From Conidiobolus incongruus B7586 (taxonomy: Eukaryota; Entomophthoromycota; Entomophthoromycetes; Entomophthorales; Conidiobolaceae): DNA of 20,077 nucleotides. The notes under the pieces are model-generated. The model worked only from the letters and a program-made list of their open reading frames with translations, did no database searches and had not been told where the DNA came from. Where the stretch lies: contig JNEM01008248.1 of assembly GCA_000697335.1 (NCBI GenBank), positions 1-20,077 of the forward strand, read 5' to 3'. The stretch's first letter is position 1. Each line of letters opens with the position of its first letter. A program made the translations under genes and the position numbers. Shown piece by piece: positions 8,255 to 18,815 of the stretch.

Positions 8255-9700
8255 ATGAATCAATCTTCCAAATTAATAGAGTATCTAATTTGCAATCAAT
8301 GTAGAAAGAGATTCACCAAATCAAAGTTTAAATATTGTAAACATTGTGAAAATCATAATAAATCGGCTAAATTCTTAAATTATGAATTTCAAGATTCCAA
8401 AAAGCGGGTTAAATGTACAAAAGGTATATTATCATAACAATTATACTGTAATATTGGATATTTAGTTCAATCGATAGTCAAGTTATCTTACTTTACCATA
8501 TTGGAACCAGGGATCAATTTAGTGTTTTACAATAAGCCATTGAATAGGAATGTTAATGCAAAGATTAAAGTCACTTGCTTACAGTCTTTGGATCATTTAA
8601 CGTCTTATATTATTTATTCCAATGAGATTCCATTCTCCCAGTTGATATTCACATTAGGCATGGATTTTAAGCGTCTCCCGCAAATTCAGTCAATCATTGA
8701 GAGGCACTACAGTATGATCCCCAAAATAGCATTTTCAAAGGATGAGGCATCAAAGTTTGAAGGCAATTTATATCAATTGAACCAACCATCATTCTGGAAT
8801 GAACTAATATATCTGTACTTCAAAAATGTTCACACCTATTTAGCACTGTTCAATTTGAAATACTTCAATCCCCAAACTATTTCCCAATCGTTGCTGATTG
8901 CTATCTACTATAAAGGGTATCAATATCGCTCTGAAAAACCTCCAGACTTGACGAAATATATGGATCAATTAGCAAAAATGCAATTAAAAAAAATTCTATT
9001 CAAACCAAATTTAGAGAATTTACAAGCCTTGTGCATCTATTTCTACGCATTTCAAAATGCAGACCAGACCATTTTGAATAGAGCTTATTTGGCGCATTTG
9101 ACAAGGATGAGCTACTGTCTGGGATTGAATTTAGATTCCCGGAGATTTGACAAGTCAACCAATTACAATAGGACTATCACATTTCGTAAAATTGTTTTAA
9201 TGAATCGAAATGTTAGCGGTCCTATAGGATTTTATCCGAATTATATCGCCGAGTTGCCAAGTTTCTCAAATTCCTTGTACGACTCTTCTTGGCATTTCTT
9301 CCCTATGAAATTGAGCCAATTTCCGCAATTTGATGAGGATGAAAGACGATTTTTGTCGATAATATCAGGTATTAATAATAGATTTCGAGATTTGTCAGTT
9401 TATGAAATTTCATTTCCATTAACCCAATTCCCAACTACCAAAAATATTGAAAAATTTTGTACTTTGAAATTGAATCGATTAAAAGGGATATATTCCGAAA
9501 CAATAAGGCAATACAATCAACTTCAACCCAAATTCCCTCACATCGTCACCACTATTCAATCGATTCGCGATTTGGTCACCCTTCTGTATATCAAACTCGC
9601 TTTAGATATTCTAGAATTCTGGCAACTTTGTCAGCCATCCCAATCCTCTTCCTCTGACCACCATCTACCCAAAACTTTAGAATTCTGTTCCAAGTTGTGA
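8255..9700 (+). CDS. Gene B: zinc-knuckle transcription-factor-like protein with a premature stop
   Basis: The gene is join(8255..8423, 8478..9700), giving 463 residues as written. Exon 1 is 169 nt with C13-x2-C16-x11-C28-x2-C31. I start at the ATG at 8255 because it lines up with MNEQSKLIEY of gene C and MKESSKLVEY of gene D. The intron is phase 1, 54 nt. An earlier in-frame TAG acceptor at 8465 would add four residues, but the 8477 acceptor aligns best with C (V/E-K-L-x-x-F-x-I-L-E-P-G-I-N). MHR-like segments sit at residues about 258-278 (RAYLAHLTRMSYCLGLNLDS) and about 299-312 (NRNVSGPIGFYPNY). A TGA at 9698-9700 ends the frame, yet the same frame continues conserved to a TGA at 9920-9922, matching the C termini of C and D. 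The product would lack about 74 residues. It is either a recently damaged gene, a truncated functional form, or a sequence error. Confidence 0.72.
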
Positions 9701-9922
9701 TACCAGTTAAAAAATCCGAATCATCATCCATCCTCCAATTATTATTTATATTTGGTAGGCTTTACTTATATAAGAATATTTAAATATTTAGATGCGTTCC
9801 AGAGAGATGAGATCTTAGAAGCGTTACAAAATATTTCATCAAGTGTTGCTCATAGAGTGGAAGATATCGACCAATTAAATTATTTATTATTTGTTAAAGC
9901 TTTGAAAATGATTCAAGGTTGA
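9701..9922 (+). pseudogene. Detached conserved C-terminal frame of gene B
   Basis: This is the in-frame continuation after the TGA at 9698-9700: 73 codons and a stop. It contains YYLYLVGFTYIRIFKYLD, equivalent to HYLYLIGFTYIRLYKF in gene C and YYLYLIGFTYISIYQYLE in gene D, and it ends LLFVKALKMIQG where C ends LLFITGLKIMKEK. Spacing to the preceding EFC motif equals that in gene C, so one substitution (Leu TTA to TGA would suffice) explains the break. Loss of this part must be recent, or it is still translated by read-through. Confidence 0.75.
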
Positions 9923-12900
9923 TGAATATTAAATGATTTTAAATTTTATAATTTTAATATTATTTTAAAATATTCAATTTTTTTTTTGAAATTTTTCAAT
10001 CATGTTGAACTTTTAACTAATTTAATAATAATTTAATACAAAAATGAATTTTAAATTTATATATAAAATCAATTATTAAGTAATGAATTAATAATCAAAT
10101 TTTAGATCAAATATAATTTAAAATTTATAAATTTATATGAATAATAATAAATTGAAATGTTTTATGGTAATGATTCAATGATTATTAACATATATAGTAA
10201 TAAGAAATCAAGCTTTTAATTAAAAAAATGCAATTACTAATCACTTTCAACCTGTTTCAGATGAAATAATTCAAATAATCATTAATTTGTATATACAGTT
10301 TAAAAAATATTTCTACCAATACACATATGATTCATTCAGAAGTATTAAAATATAATATATCATAATATATTCATCATATATACCTCGAATTGTTCATTGA
10401 TATTTTTTTAAAATAATAATAATTTGTAAGTTTTGATTTTGACATTGGTAATACAAAGAAAAAAATATAAAACATTATTCGAATCATTTTTAAATGTTTA
10501 TTGTTGTCTTATTAGAACAAGAGAATAATCCCAATGATAATTATTAATGCAAGCAAATTTTGTAATATATATATTTTATCTGAATTAAAACATAATTATT
10601 AAATTTTAAATTTTATTTTTTAAACATTGAGTGGTATAAGGTTCAAAATGAACTTCAGCTATGAATTCTTGGTTCATTTTTATTTGGATATAATTTGTAT
10701 ATAATTTCAGTTATGTTATAAATTGATATAAATCATAATATTATAATTATCTAATGTGAAATTTATATAGTTATTAATATTCAAGATTATAAATCAAAAT
10801 AATAAATAGTTTCATCTAAAATTTTGATAATATTTATATAATTATATTTAATCAAATTGTTTTAGTGTTTGTCATTTTATTTTAGTCTAAATATAATATA
10901 TTGATTTTTTTAACTATTTTATTTAATAATGGAAATTTATATAATTTTTTGATTAAAAATAAATAATCTCGAGGAGCAGTATATATCTTAATCAAAAAAT
11001 TAGATTGTAGTATATAAAAAAAATGATAATTGAAATGGGATATTATAGAATTATATACCATAATGAGATAATTTGTATCGTTGATTTGTGATGCATATGC
11101 TAAGGGACCACCTATCGAAATACTTATATAATTTTATATTTATTTTTATATTCAATTAATTATATATATTTATTTTAAACCGTTACCAAAATCTAATCTA
11201 TATGCATTTTCATTATATTCATATACCTTTAATTGAATTAATAAGTATAGTTTTTACTTTTACCCTAAAACTTAATTACTATACTCTGATTATAGATCAT
11301 TATTATTCCATAAGATTTGAGATTTTTATTATAACACAAATATGACAATAAATTGAATATAATTAAAAGGAGGACTATAATTAGTAATAATATAATAAAT
11401 TTAATATATCAATAGAGTTTAAGTTATAGATATATCGGTTGATAATAGACAACATCAATAGAAATAGTCTCAGGCCTTATAAAATAATCATTAATATTGA
11501 CAATCAAAGAACAATATTAAGGTATTGAGAGAAAAGGAGAGGAACCATGTTCATAAGTCAAAGATATTTAAATAATCAAATATTTTTAAATTGGATTTTA
11601 ACTTAAATGCATAATTGATCAAAATTAAAAATAGACATCATAATGTATAGAAGATTGGACATTAAATCTTATGATAATTACTACCAATATCCTATTATTA
11701 TTGATATCTCTTGCTATTAATCATTATATGTATATATACGCTTAAAAAAAGTATTATTTTTCTTATATCTATTATATGATTAATATAATTAAGCTTCCTT
11801 TAAATTATATTTGCTTTTTACTATATTTAGAATATAGTAAGGCTAAATAAGATCCCAGTTTTAATTTTTCTTATTATAATATATATAAATATAGGTATAG
11901 TGGTGACAAATCCAATATTATATAGAAGAAGACTTAATTTAATATCTAGGTGGCAAGTTAATATATCAGTGAACAAAGTTTATTAAGCTTTGTAAACAAA
12001 TGAGTCAATATAGATATATTAGATTTTATATTAGATAATATCAATAGAAGTAATATTGATATATATATATATATATATATAGTCTCAATTTTAGAAATAA
12101 TGATGAAAATCAGAAATGTAGTAATAATGGAGAGAATAAAAAAACACGGTTATTAGCTATATAAATACTATTCATATGATTAAATTAACTTTAAAAGTAT
12201 AAAATACTTAATTAATTTAGAGCTAAATCTATTGTATAAAATAATATATAATGATTTTGAGAACTAGTCTCTTAACAAGGTATTTTAATATAATAAAAAT
12301 AAATCCATTTATTAATAATCATTGTTTATTACTTATATATTATATTCTTCTTTAATTTACCATATCGTTTTTTAAATCAATAGATTCCATTATTAAAATA
12401 TTAATATAATTGATATAATTATTTATTATCCAAGTATAGACTATAACTTTTAAATATAATAAATTATGATCTTTCTGTTTGAAAAGAAATATTATTTTTT
12501 TTAACTTGTTATATCTATTTTTAAAACTGAAAATATTATAATAATATATTTTTGTTATTATTAATAATATTTTTTTATAAAATTAATATTTAAATTGAAA
12601 GTTAAAATAATATAATTTAAATAATATAAAGCTTAATTATAATAAATTTGATGATAAGATATAATATTAAGATGAAATATCAAATACTATAAAACTACTT
12701 CAACCTAATATAAATGATTATAATATCTAGTATTAAGAATATTCAAATTCCTTGAAATTTGTTATAATATAAATTGATAAAAAAATCTAGAGTAAACAAT
12801 TACTCTACTATAGTTTTTTAATGCAATAAATAATAAATTCAAATATTTTATTAGTGAGTATTATTCAATATAAGTAATTCATATACATTTCACGTACTAA

Positions 12901-14510
12901 TATACAATATAATCCATTTATCATAAAAAAATCAAAAAAATATATCAAATTGCTTGAATAAATAGGTATAATATCATTTTCTACGGATGTCTTTATTATT
13001 TCATAATATTTAAAATTAAGAACAAAAATCAAAAAAATATATTCATAAAGCAATATAATATTTAATAAATCAAATATTAAAATTTCAGGAATAAATAATA
13101 ATCAAAAAATTATTTATTTATATCATAATTAAATTAATAAGTATAATTAAAATAAATTATAATAGTAAATTTATAAAAATCAATATTCTATTTTATTCAT
13201 TGTATACAAATATTTAAGTTTTAAACATTATTTAAAGTTTCATAAGGATAATACATATGAATATAGTTTAGTGATATATATAATGATTAATAAGAAAAGA
13301 AATAATAAATTATTATTTTAATTTATTTCAATATAATTCAAAAAATTATTATAAAAAGATGACTGTTATTAATATATAAATCAATTAAATTAACATTTTA
13401 AATTATAAAATAGGACATAATATTAAAAAGATATTTATCTTATTATATATAAGGGCTAAACTAAAAGTAATTAAAATTTTGAATTATTGTAAAATACATT
13501 CAAATGATACCATTATATTGAAATAATTAATTGTTTTTATATATATCAAATTATCGAAATATTCAATATTTATTAGAGTCATTCTTTTATTATAAAACAT
13601 ATGTTCATATATTATAAAAAACTACCGAAAATATATTAAAAGATATTTGAAGGAGTTTTTCATTTATTATATATAATGAGAAGTAAGAAAATTAAAATAT
13701 TATGAGATCAAGATTGAGTTTTTTATGAAACAATTGATATGAAGATTAAAATTTTGTTTAAGCTGTTGATTATTAAATATAATTAAATATATATTAATGG
13801 TGATAGATCATTAGATTATGTTAATATCAATTTATAATGTTATAATGAATAAACTGGCGAATTGACTAATTATAATCATTTTATTAGAATATATCAATCA
13901 GGTGATTATATCATTAAAGTGCATTTAATTAAAGCAGTATATTAGATACTCTTTTCAAAAAGTGTTCACAATAATTTAATATTAACTTTCAATTAACTTA
14001 TTGAAATTATTTTATAATATATTATGAAATCAAGTTAATATTGTCAATATATATATTCCAATTGAATAAATAATAATGAAATTACAAATTTATAATAACT
14101 ATTACTTTCAATTCCATTTAATTGATTTTGATTCAAAAAAATTCAAATAAATAATATCAGAGCACTAAGGTAATTATATTAAGACGCAAATTAATAACGA
14201 AATAAAATTAAGAACTAAGTATCTCTCATGATCTAACAAAGTATATACTTTCAAAATCTCAAATAATTTTTACAAAATGGATTTCTTTCATAATTTTGTT
14301 ACTACTGATTTGATATCAGGAATTACAATTTCCTTTTCAATATATTACTAATAACACTCTACATATTCAACCGTTTCAATTTCTTGATTAATTTTAAAAA
14401 ATTCTCAATGTTATAATATGACTTGAAATGATGCAAAAATATTTATGAGTGGATACCCCGTAAATTATGAATCAACATATTCAAGTGACTAACACTGAAA
14501 ACAAATATAT
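9923..14510. other. 4.6 kb AT-rich gene desert
   Basis: No open frame has family similarity or coding character. The one longer open stretch (12865-13053, minus) is composed of AT-driven codons and has no recognisable motif. I see an (AT)11 tract, a 9-bp inverted repeat (AAAATGAAC at 10645-10653 with GTTCATTTT at 10672-10680), and a possible diverged direct repeat (about 11401-11473 against about 11959-12087). Nothing else is supported. Confidence 0.5.
12059..12080. repeat. (AT)11 microsatellite
   Basis: An uninterrupted AT dinucleotide run within the gene desert, preceded by TAATATTG and followed by AGTCTCAAT. Confidence 0.9.
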
Positions 14511-14514
14511 AATT

Positions 14515-14522
14515 CCCACAAT
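14515..14522 (+). promoter_or_regulatory. Shared upstream octamer CCCACAAT, gene C
   Basis: The octamer lies 74 nt before the ATG at 14589, in the context ATTCCCACAATGTAT. It has a one-base variant (C for T) of the octamer upstream of genes A, B and D. Confidence 0.5.
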
Positions 14523-14588
14523 GTATACCATTTCTAGAGTCTATTATAAATAACTCTCAAGTTTAATTACGAGGAAACAAACTCCACC

Positions 14589-16261
14589 ATGAATGAACAA
14601 TCAAAGTTAATAGAATATCGAATTTGCTATAATTGTAAACGAAAATTTACAAGGTTTAAGAGTAAATACTGTAAAAAATGCGATGATGACAATAAGAATG
14701 TCAAATTTTTTTCCTATCAGTTCAAAAACTCTAATAAGAATTGTAAACCTTCTAAAGGTAAATATTATAATTTACATTAAATTTATATAGTTATAATGAA
14801 GTTGACAATTTAGAAAAATTACCGCTATTCAATATATTAGAACCTGGTATTAATATGGTGTTTTACAATCAACCAGATGAGAATATGTGCATTTTTACAA
14901 AAGTGCATTTAACAAAATTTCAAAATTTGGATCACTTAACTTCTTATATTATGTACTCGAAGCAGATACCATTCTCCCAATTTGTAATTACTTTAGGCGC
15001 TGATTTTATGCTCTTGCCCCAAATTCAGAGTATAATTGATCGGAATAGAAGTATTCTACCGTGTGTGAATGTATCGCCAATCCAGGATCAAATCACACTG
15101 TCATCACTGGGTTTGGAGGTACTGTGTCAAGCGTCATTTTGGAACGAGTTGATTTATTTATATTTGCAAAATGTCCACACCACTATATCTCTATTCAATT
15201 TGCAATATTTCAATTTGAAATCTATTTCTCAATCACTATTGATAGCTATCTATTACAAAGGATATCACTATTACCAATCCAAAACACCTCAATTAACTGA
15301 CTATATGGATCATTTAGCTAAAATTCAAATAAAAAAAATATTATTTAGGCCGAGTTTGCAGAATGTTCAAGCTCTATTTATTTATTTCGAAGCTTTTCAA
15401 ACTGACAATAGATCTGCATTAAATAGGGCTTATTTGGCCCATTTGACTAGAATGAGTTATAGTTTGGGTCTGAATATTGATACTGTGAAGTTTATTAAAT
15501 CTATCGATTACAATAGGAAGATGACATTTCGCAAAATAGCTCTTATGAACCGGAACGTAAGTGGTCATATTGGAATATATCCCAATTATGTGGATGAATT
15601 GCCAAGGTATATAGATGGTTTATATGATTCCAATTGGCAACTAATACCTGAGGATCTGTACCAATTTGACGGATTTAACAGCAACGAAAGACAAATTATA
15701 TCCAATATGACAGTCATTAACAATCGATATGAAGATAAATCAATCTACCACCTCACATTCCCAACATCCAAATTCAAGGCCAATGAGGATATGGAGACTT
15801 ATTGCATTTGCAAATACAACCAACTTCAGAACATCCACTTCGAAGCTCTGGCTAGCTACTATCAACTAAAACTTCAATTCCCAGAAAAATCTCAGGAAAT
15901 TCAAACTTCCCAAGGGTTGTTAACGTTGAAATATTTCCAACAAGTTTTGGATATTCTCGAATTTTGGAAATATAACCAAACTCATCTCAACGATAAATTT
16001 ATTAATCAAACTATTGAATTTTGTCATCAATTGTTACAACTTATACTAAAAAATGATATCAGTCAATCATTTCAGCATTATTTGTATTTAATAGGATTCA
16101 CTTATATTCGTCTTTATAAGTTCGTCAACAAATCTTACCGTTTGAGAATCTTTGAGGAGTTAAAAATAATAGAAAGAATGGTAATTAAAAGAATTAGTAA
16201 TTTAGATAAATTTAATTTTTTATTATTTATTACTGGTTTAAAAATTATGAAAGAGAAATAA
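14589..16261 (+). CDS. Gene C: zinc-knuckle fungal transcription-factor-like protein, two exons
   Basis: The gene is join(14589..14757, 14814..16261), giving 538 residues. The start context is CCACCATG. Exon 1 (169 nt) carries C13-x2-C16-x11-C28-x2-C31 within ICYNCKRKFTRFKSKYCKKC. The intron is 56 nt and phase 1. The nearer TAG at 14790 would put a stop in frame seven codons on, whereas the acceptor at 14813 opens the frame and aligns with genes B and D. The sequence EPGIN-x-VFYNQP, then LDHLTSYIMYSKQIPFSQ (about residues 95-112), is shared with B. MHR-like segments lie at about 260-280 (RAYLAHLTRMSYSLGLNIDT) and about 302-315 (NRNVSGHIGIYPNY). The C terminus has HYLYLIGFTYIRLYKF. It is the best intact example of the family here and is convergent with gene D, with 93 nt between the stops. 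Predicted role: nuclear regulator, by inference. Confidence 0.85.
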
Positions 16262-16290
16262 ATTTTAAAAACATTTAAATAATTTTTTAA

Positions 16291-16310
16291 TAAATAAATA
16301 AATAAATAAA
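16291..16310. repeat. (TAAA)5 tract between convergent genes C and D
   Basis: Five TAAA units lie 30 nt after the stop codon of gene C. The tract contains several AATAAA hexamers in the sense of gene C and could act in 3'-end formation. It is otherwise a simple repeat. Confidence 0.6.
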
Positions 16311-16354
16311 AATTATAGAGTTTTATCATATTTATTTTGAAAAAAAATTTTTTT

Positions 16355-18038
16355 TCAATAATTATTTTTTATTAATTTTAAACCACTATAAAATATTAAT
16401 ATATAAAATTCATTTCCAATTTTAAAATCTTTTTGTACAATTTTAAAAATTTTTTCTAATTCCTTTAATATCAGAGATTGATGTGATTTTTCTAAATATT
16501 GATAAATGCTGATATAGGTAAAACCAATGAGGTAAAGGTAGTAGTGGGATGACGGGTGATATACTTGCTTTAGTGTGAGGTCTAAAAGTTGGTGACAGAA
16601 GATCACTATTTTGGTTAAGAGGTTGGCATTCATTAAGGTGGTTTGGTTTAGTTTCCAGTACTCAAGAATATCCAGGGTTAGCTTGATGTACATCATAGTT
16701 ACCGTCTCTTCTTCGGACTGAATAGAGGGAATGCGGTCAGGGAATTGGGAATGTAGCTGACGATACATTTCTAGTGTGCTTTGGTATGTCTCGTGAAGTT
16801 GGTTGTATTTTTCAATACATAATGCTTGAATTGTATTGTTGTTTTTGGATGGTACTGAGGGAAAGGATATTTGGTAGATTGAAAGATCTCGAAATCGATT
16901 GTTGATACTCGTTATGGCGGATAGAAATTGTCGATCTTTAATGTTGAATCCTTGGAATTTGAAATGCTCTATTGGGAGCAGATGCCAAGATGGTTGGTAT
17001 AAAGATTCATCAAATTCGGATAATTCTGCTACGTAATTAGGATACACACTAATGGTACCACTTACGTTGCGATTGATGAATGCTACTTTGCGAAATGTTA
17101 TTTTTCTATTGTAGATTATAGATTGTTCAAAATTTGCAGTATCAATGTGAAGACCCAAAATGTAGCACATCCTCGTCAAATGAGCCAAATAAGCTCTGCC
17201 CAAAGCAGTCTTATCTGCGAATTGAAATGCATAAAAATACAGACATAAAGCCTGAACATTTTCAAAACTTGGTTTAAAAATTATCTTTCTTATTTGAATT
17301 TTGGCCAATTGATCCATATAATCAGATAATTGCGATGTTTTAGGTTGATAATATTGGTATCCTTTATAATATATGGCAAACAGTAGAGTTTGAGAAATTT
17401 TGGTAGGATTGAAATGTTTTAGATTGAAGAAAGATGCGTATGGGTGGAAATTTCGAAGATATAGATGGATTAGCGTGTCCCAAAATTGTTGTTGATATAA
17501 TATACTTAATCCTTTGGAGGACAATAATGTTGATGGTAATTCATCATTATTTGATGATGATTTGACGGTTGGAATGATATTCTGATTATCTCTAAGTATA
17601 GATTGAATTTGGGGTAAACTTTTAAAATCCAACCCTAGACTAAATATCAGTTGGGAAAAAGGGATTTCATTGGAGTATATAATATATGAAGTTAAATGAT
17701 CCAGAGACTTGAACTGGGTAAATTTAATTCTAGAAATTGTATTCATTTTCAAAGGTTGTGTATAATAAATAAAATTTATATTCGGTCCTCTATTTCTAGT
17801 TGATCTTGCAATTTTTTCTAGAATTCAAGATATATTAATCACTCTATACAATCCAAAAATATTGATTACCTTTAGCAGGTTTATGAATTTGACTAGCATC
17901 ATGAAAATTATACGAAAAGAATTTAGCTGAAGGATTATTTAATTCACATTGTTTACAAAATCTATTCTTTGATTTCGTAACTTTATTCTTGCAGTTGAAA
18001 CATAGTCTGTATTCTACTAATTTGGACGATTCCTTCAT
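16355..18038 (-). CDS. Gene D: zinc-knuckle fungal transcription-factor-like protein, two exons
   Basis: The gene is complement(join(16355..17817, 17870..18038)), giving 543 residues. Exon 1 is again 169 nt, starts ATG at 18038 and carries LCFNC...RFCKQC with the C-x2-C-x11-C-x2-C spacing. The intron is 52 nt, phase 1, with donor GTAATC and acceptor TCTAG. The exon 2 frame opens EKIARST...GPNINFIYYTQP, matching EPGIN-x-VFYNQP of gene C, so the ATG at 17752 is internal and not the start. LDHLTSYIIYSNEIPFSQ follows, then MHR-like segments at about 264-284 (RAYLAHLTRMCYILGLHIDT) and about 305-318 (NRNVSGTISVYPNY), and the C-terminal YYLYLIGFTYISIYQYLE. It lies tail-to-tail with gene C. Function is inferred from the family only. 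Confidence 0.85.
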
Positions 18039-18103
18039 CTTCTACCTTATTATTCAAAGTCTGGTATTGGATTAATTAAATAAGTTAACTAACATTATAA
18101 TTT

Positions 18104-18111
18104 ATTATGGG
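18104..18111 (-). promoter_or_regulatory. Shared upstream octamer CCCATAAT, gene D
   Basis: On the minus strand AATTCCCATAATAAA places the octamer 73 nt before the ATG at 18038. It is identical to the core upstream of genes A and B. Confidence 0.5.
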
Positions 18112-18480
18112 AATTTTCGCTCTTGACCTTTGGCTTGGAATCAGATGAATTAATTACTAATACTGCTTTCAAAATCTGAGAACCTGATTAAACTATCATT
18201 GACACCTAATTTAGACAATTTTAAAAGTTCTGATTTATTTATCCATTCAAAAAATCTAAATATAAATTGAAAAAAATCTAATCAAAATGATATAAAACTT
18301 TGAAAGTTGAAATAGCAGTATATAAACTTTGATACTTGTTAAATTTTTTATTACTTTTTTAATTGTGAAATATGTTATAATAATATAGTACATTTTTTAT
18401 AAAGTATATAATACATATTTTACTGGATTTTGAATAGAAATTTAATAATTTATTGATTTATGTCCATTCAGGTTTTTTGA
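18112..18480. other. Upstream region of gene D, AT-rich
   Basis: The part up to about 18240 is less AT-extreme and may hold further promoter sequence of gene D. The rest is plain AT-rich DNA in which I see nothing specific. Confidence 0.35.
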
Positions 18481-18499
18481 AATATTGTAAACGATCGTA

Positions 18500-18815
18500 A
18501 GATCCGCTCACCATTCAATTTACCATCCGTCATTATTTCAAATACTACCCACACACAATTACCATACAGAACCCTTGTACAATTTGAAGCCGGGTCAACA
18601 ACTAAAATCAGTGATTCAACACATTGCCGTAGGGACTGATAACACTATAAATCGCTACTGAGCGCATATTTGCTCAATGAACATTTAGATCAGGGCCAAG
18701 CCCTACATCTAGATAGTTTAATCGAACCCTTTCAGGTATCTCGCTAACCACTTTTGACCCATTTTATCGAATCAATTTGATCCGCATTGCAAGTCTACTC
18801 ATCATCAGACTTTTA
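18500..18815 (+). pseudogene. Unidentified decayed coding-like island
   Basis: A sharp island of near-normal base composition sits in extremely AT-rich DNA. On the plus strand it gives protein-like runs in two frames, for example QLKSVIQHIAVGTDN and, just downstream, LLSAYLLNEHLDQGQALHLD, with several interruptions. The codon choice and amino-acid mix look like a real protein that has lost constraint. I do not recognise the family, and it does not resemble the transcription-factor-like family of this window. Confidence 0.4.

Noticed and set aside
9690-9710. A second small intron removing the TGA of gene B
   Set aside because: Only a 13-nt GT...AG pair is available around the stop, which is too short to splice, and genes C and D have no intron there.
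10645-10680. 9-bp inverted repeat AAAATGAAC...GTTCATTTT as a terminator or operator
   Set aside because: It is short, isolated from any gene, and expected by chance in several kilobases of AT-rich DNA.
12865-13053. 62-codon open frame on the minus strand in the gene desert
   Set aside because: There is no motif, no family similarity and no shared upstream octamer; the composition is what AT-rich noncoding DNA gives.
14758-14790. A 33-nt intron in gene C ending at the first TAG
   Set aside because: It would bring a stop codon into frame seven codons later and does not align with the family. The 56-nt intron ending at 14813 does both correctly.
15061-15300. 79-codon open frame inside gene C in another frame
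   Set aside because: It lies wholly within the conserved exon 2 of gene C, which explains it as a shadow frame. The same applies to the short frames at 2923-3114, 9457-9657 and 16135-16329.
18720-18770. tRNA-like A-box (AGTGGTTAGCG) and B-box (GGGTTCGATT) words on the minus strand
   Set aside because: They are only about 25 nt apart start to start instead of about 44, no arms pair, and the same bases are better explained as the decayed coding-like island on the plus strand.
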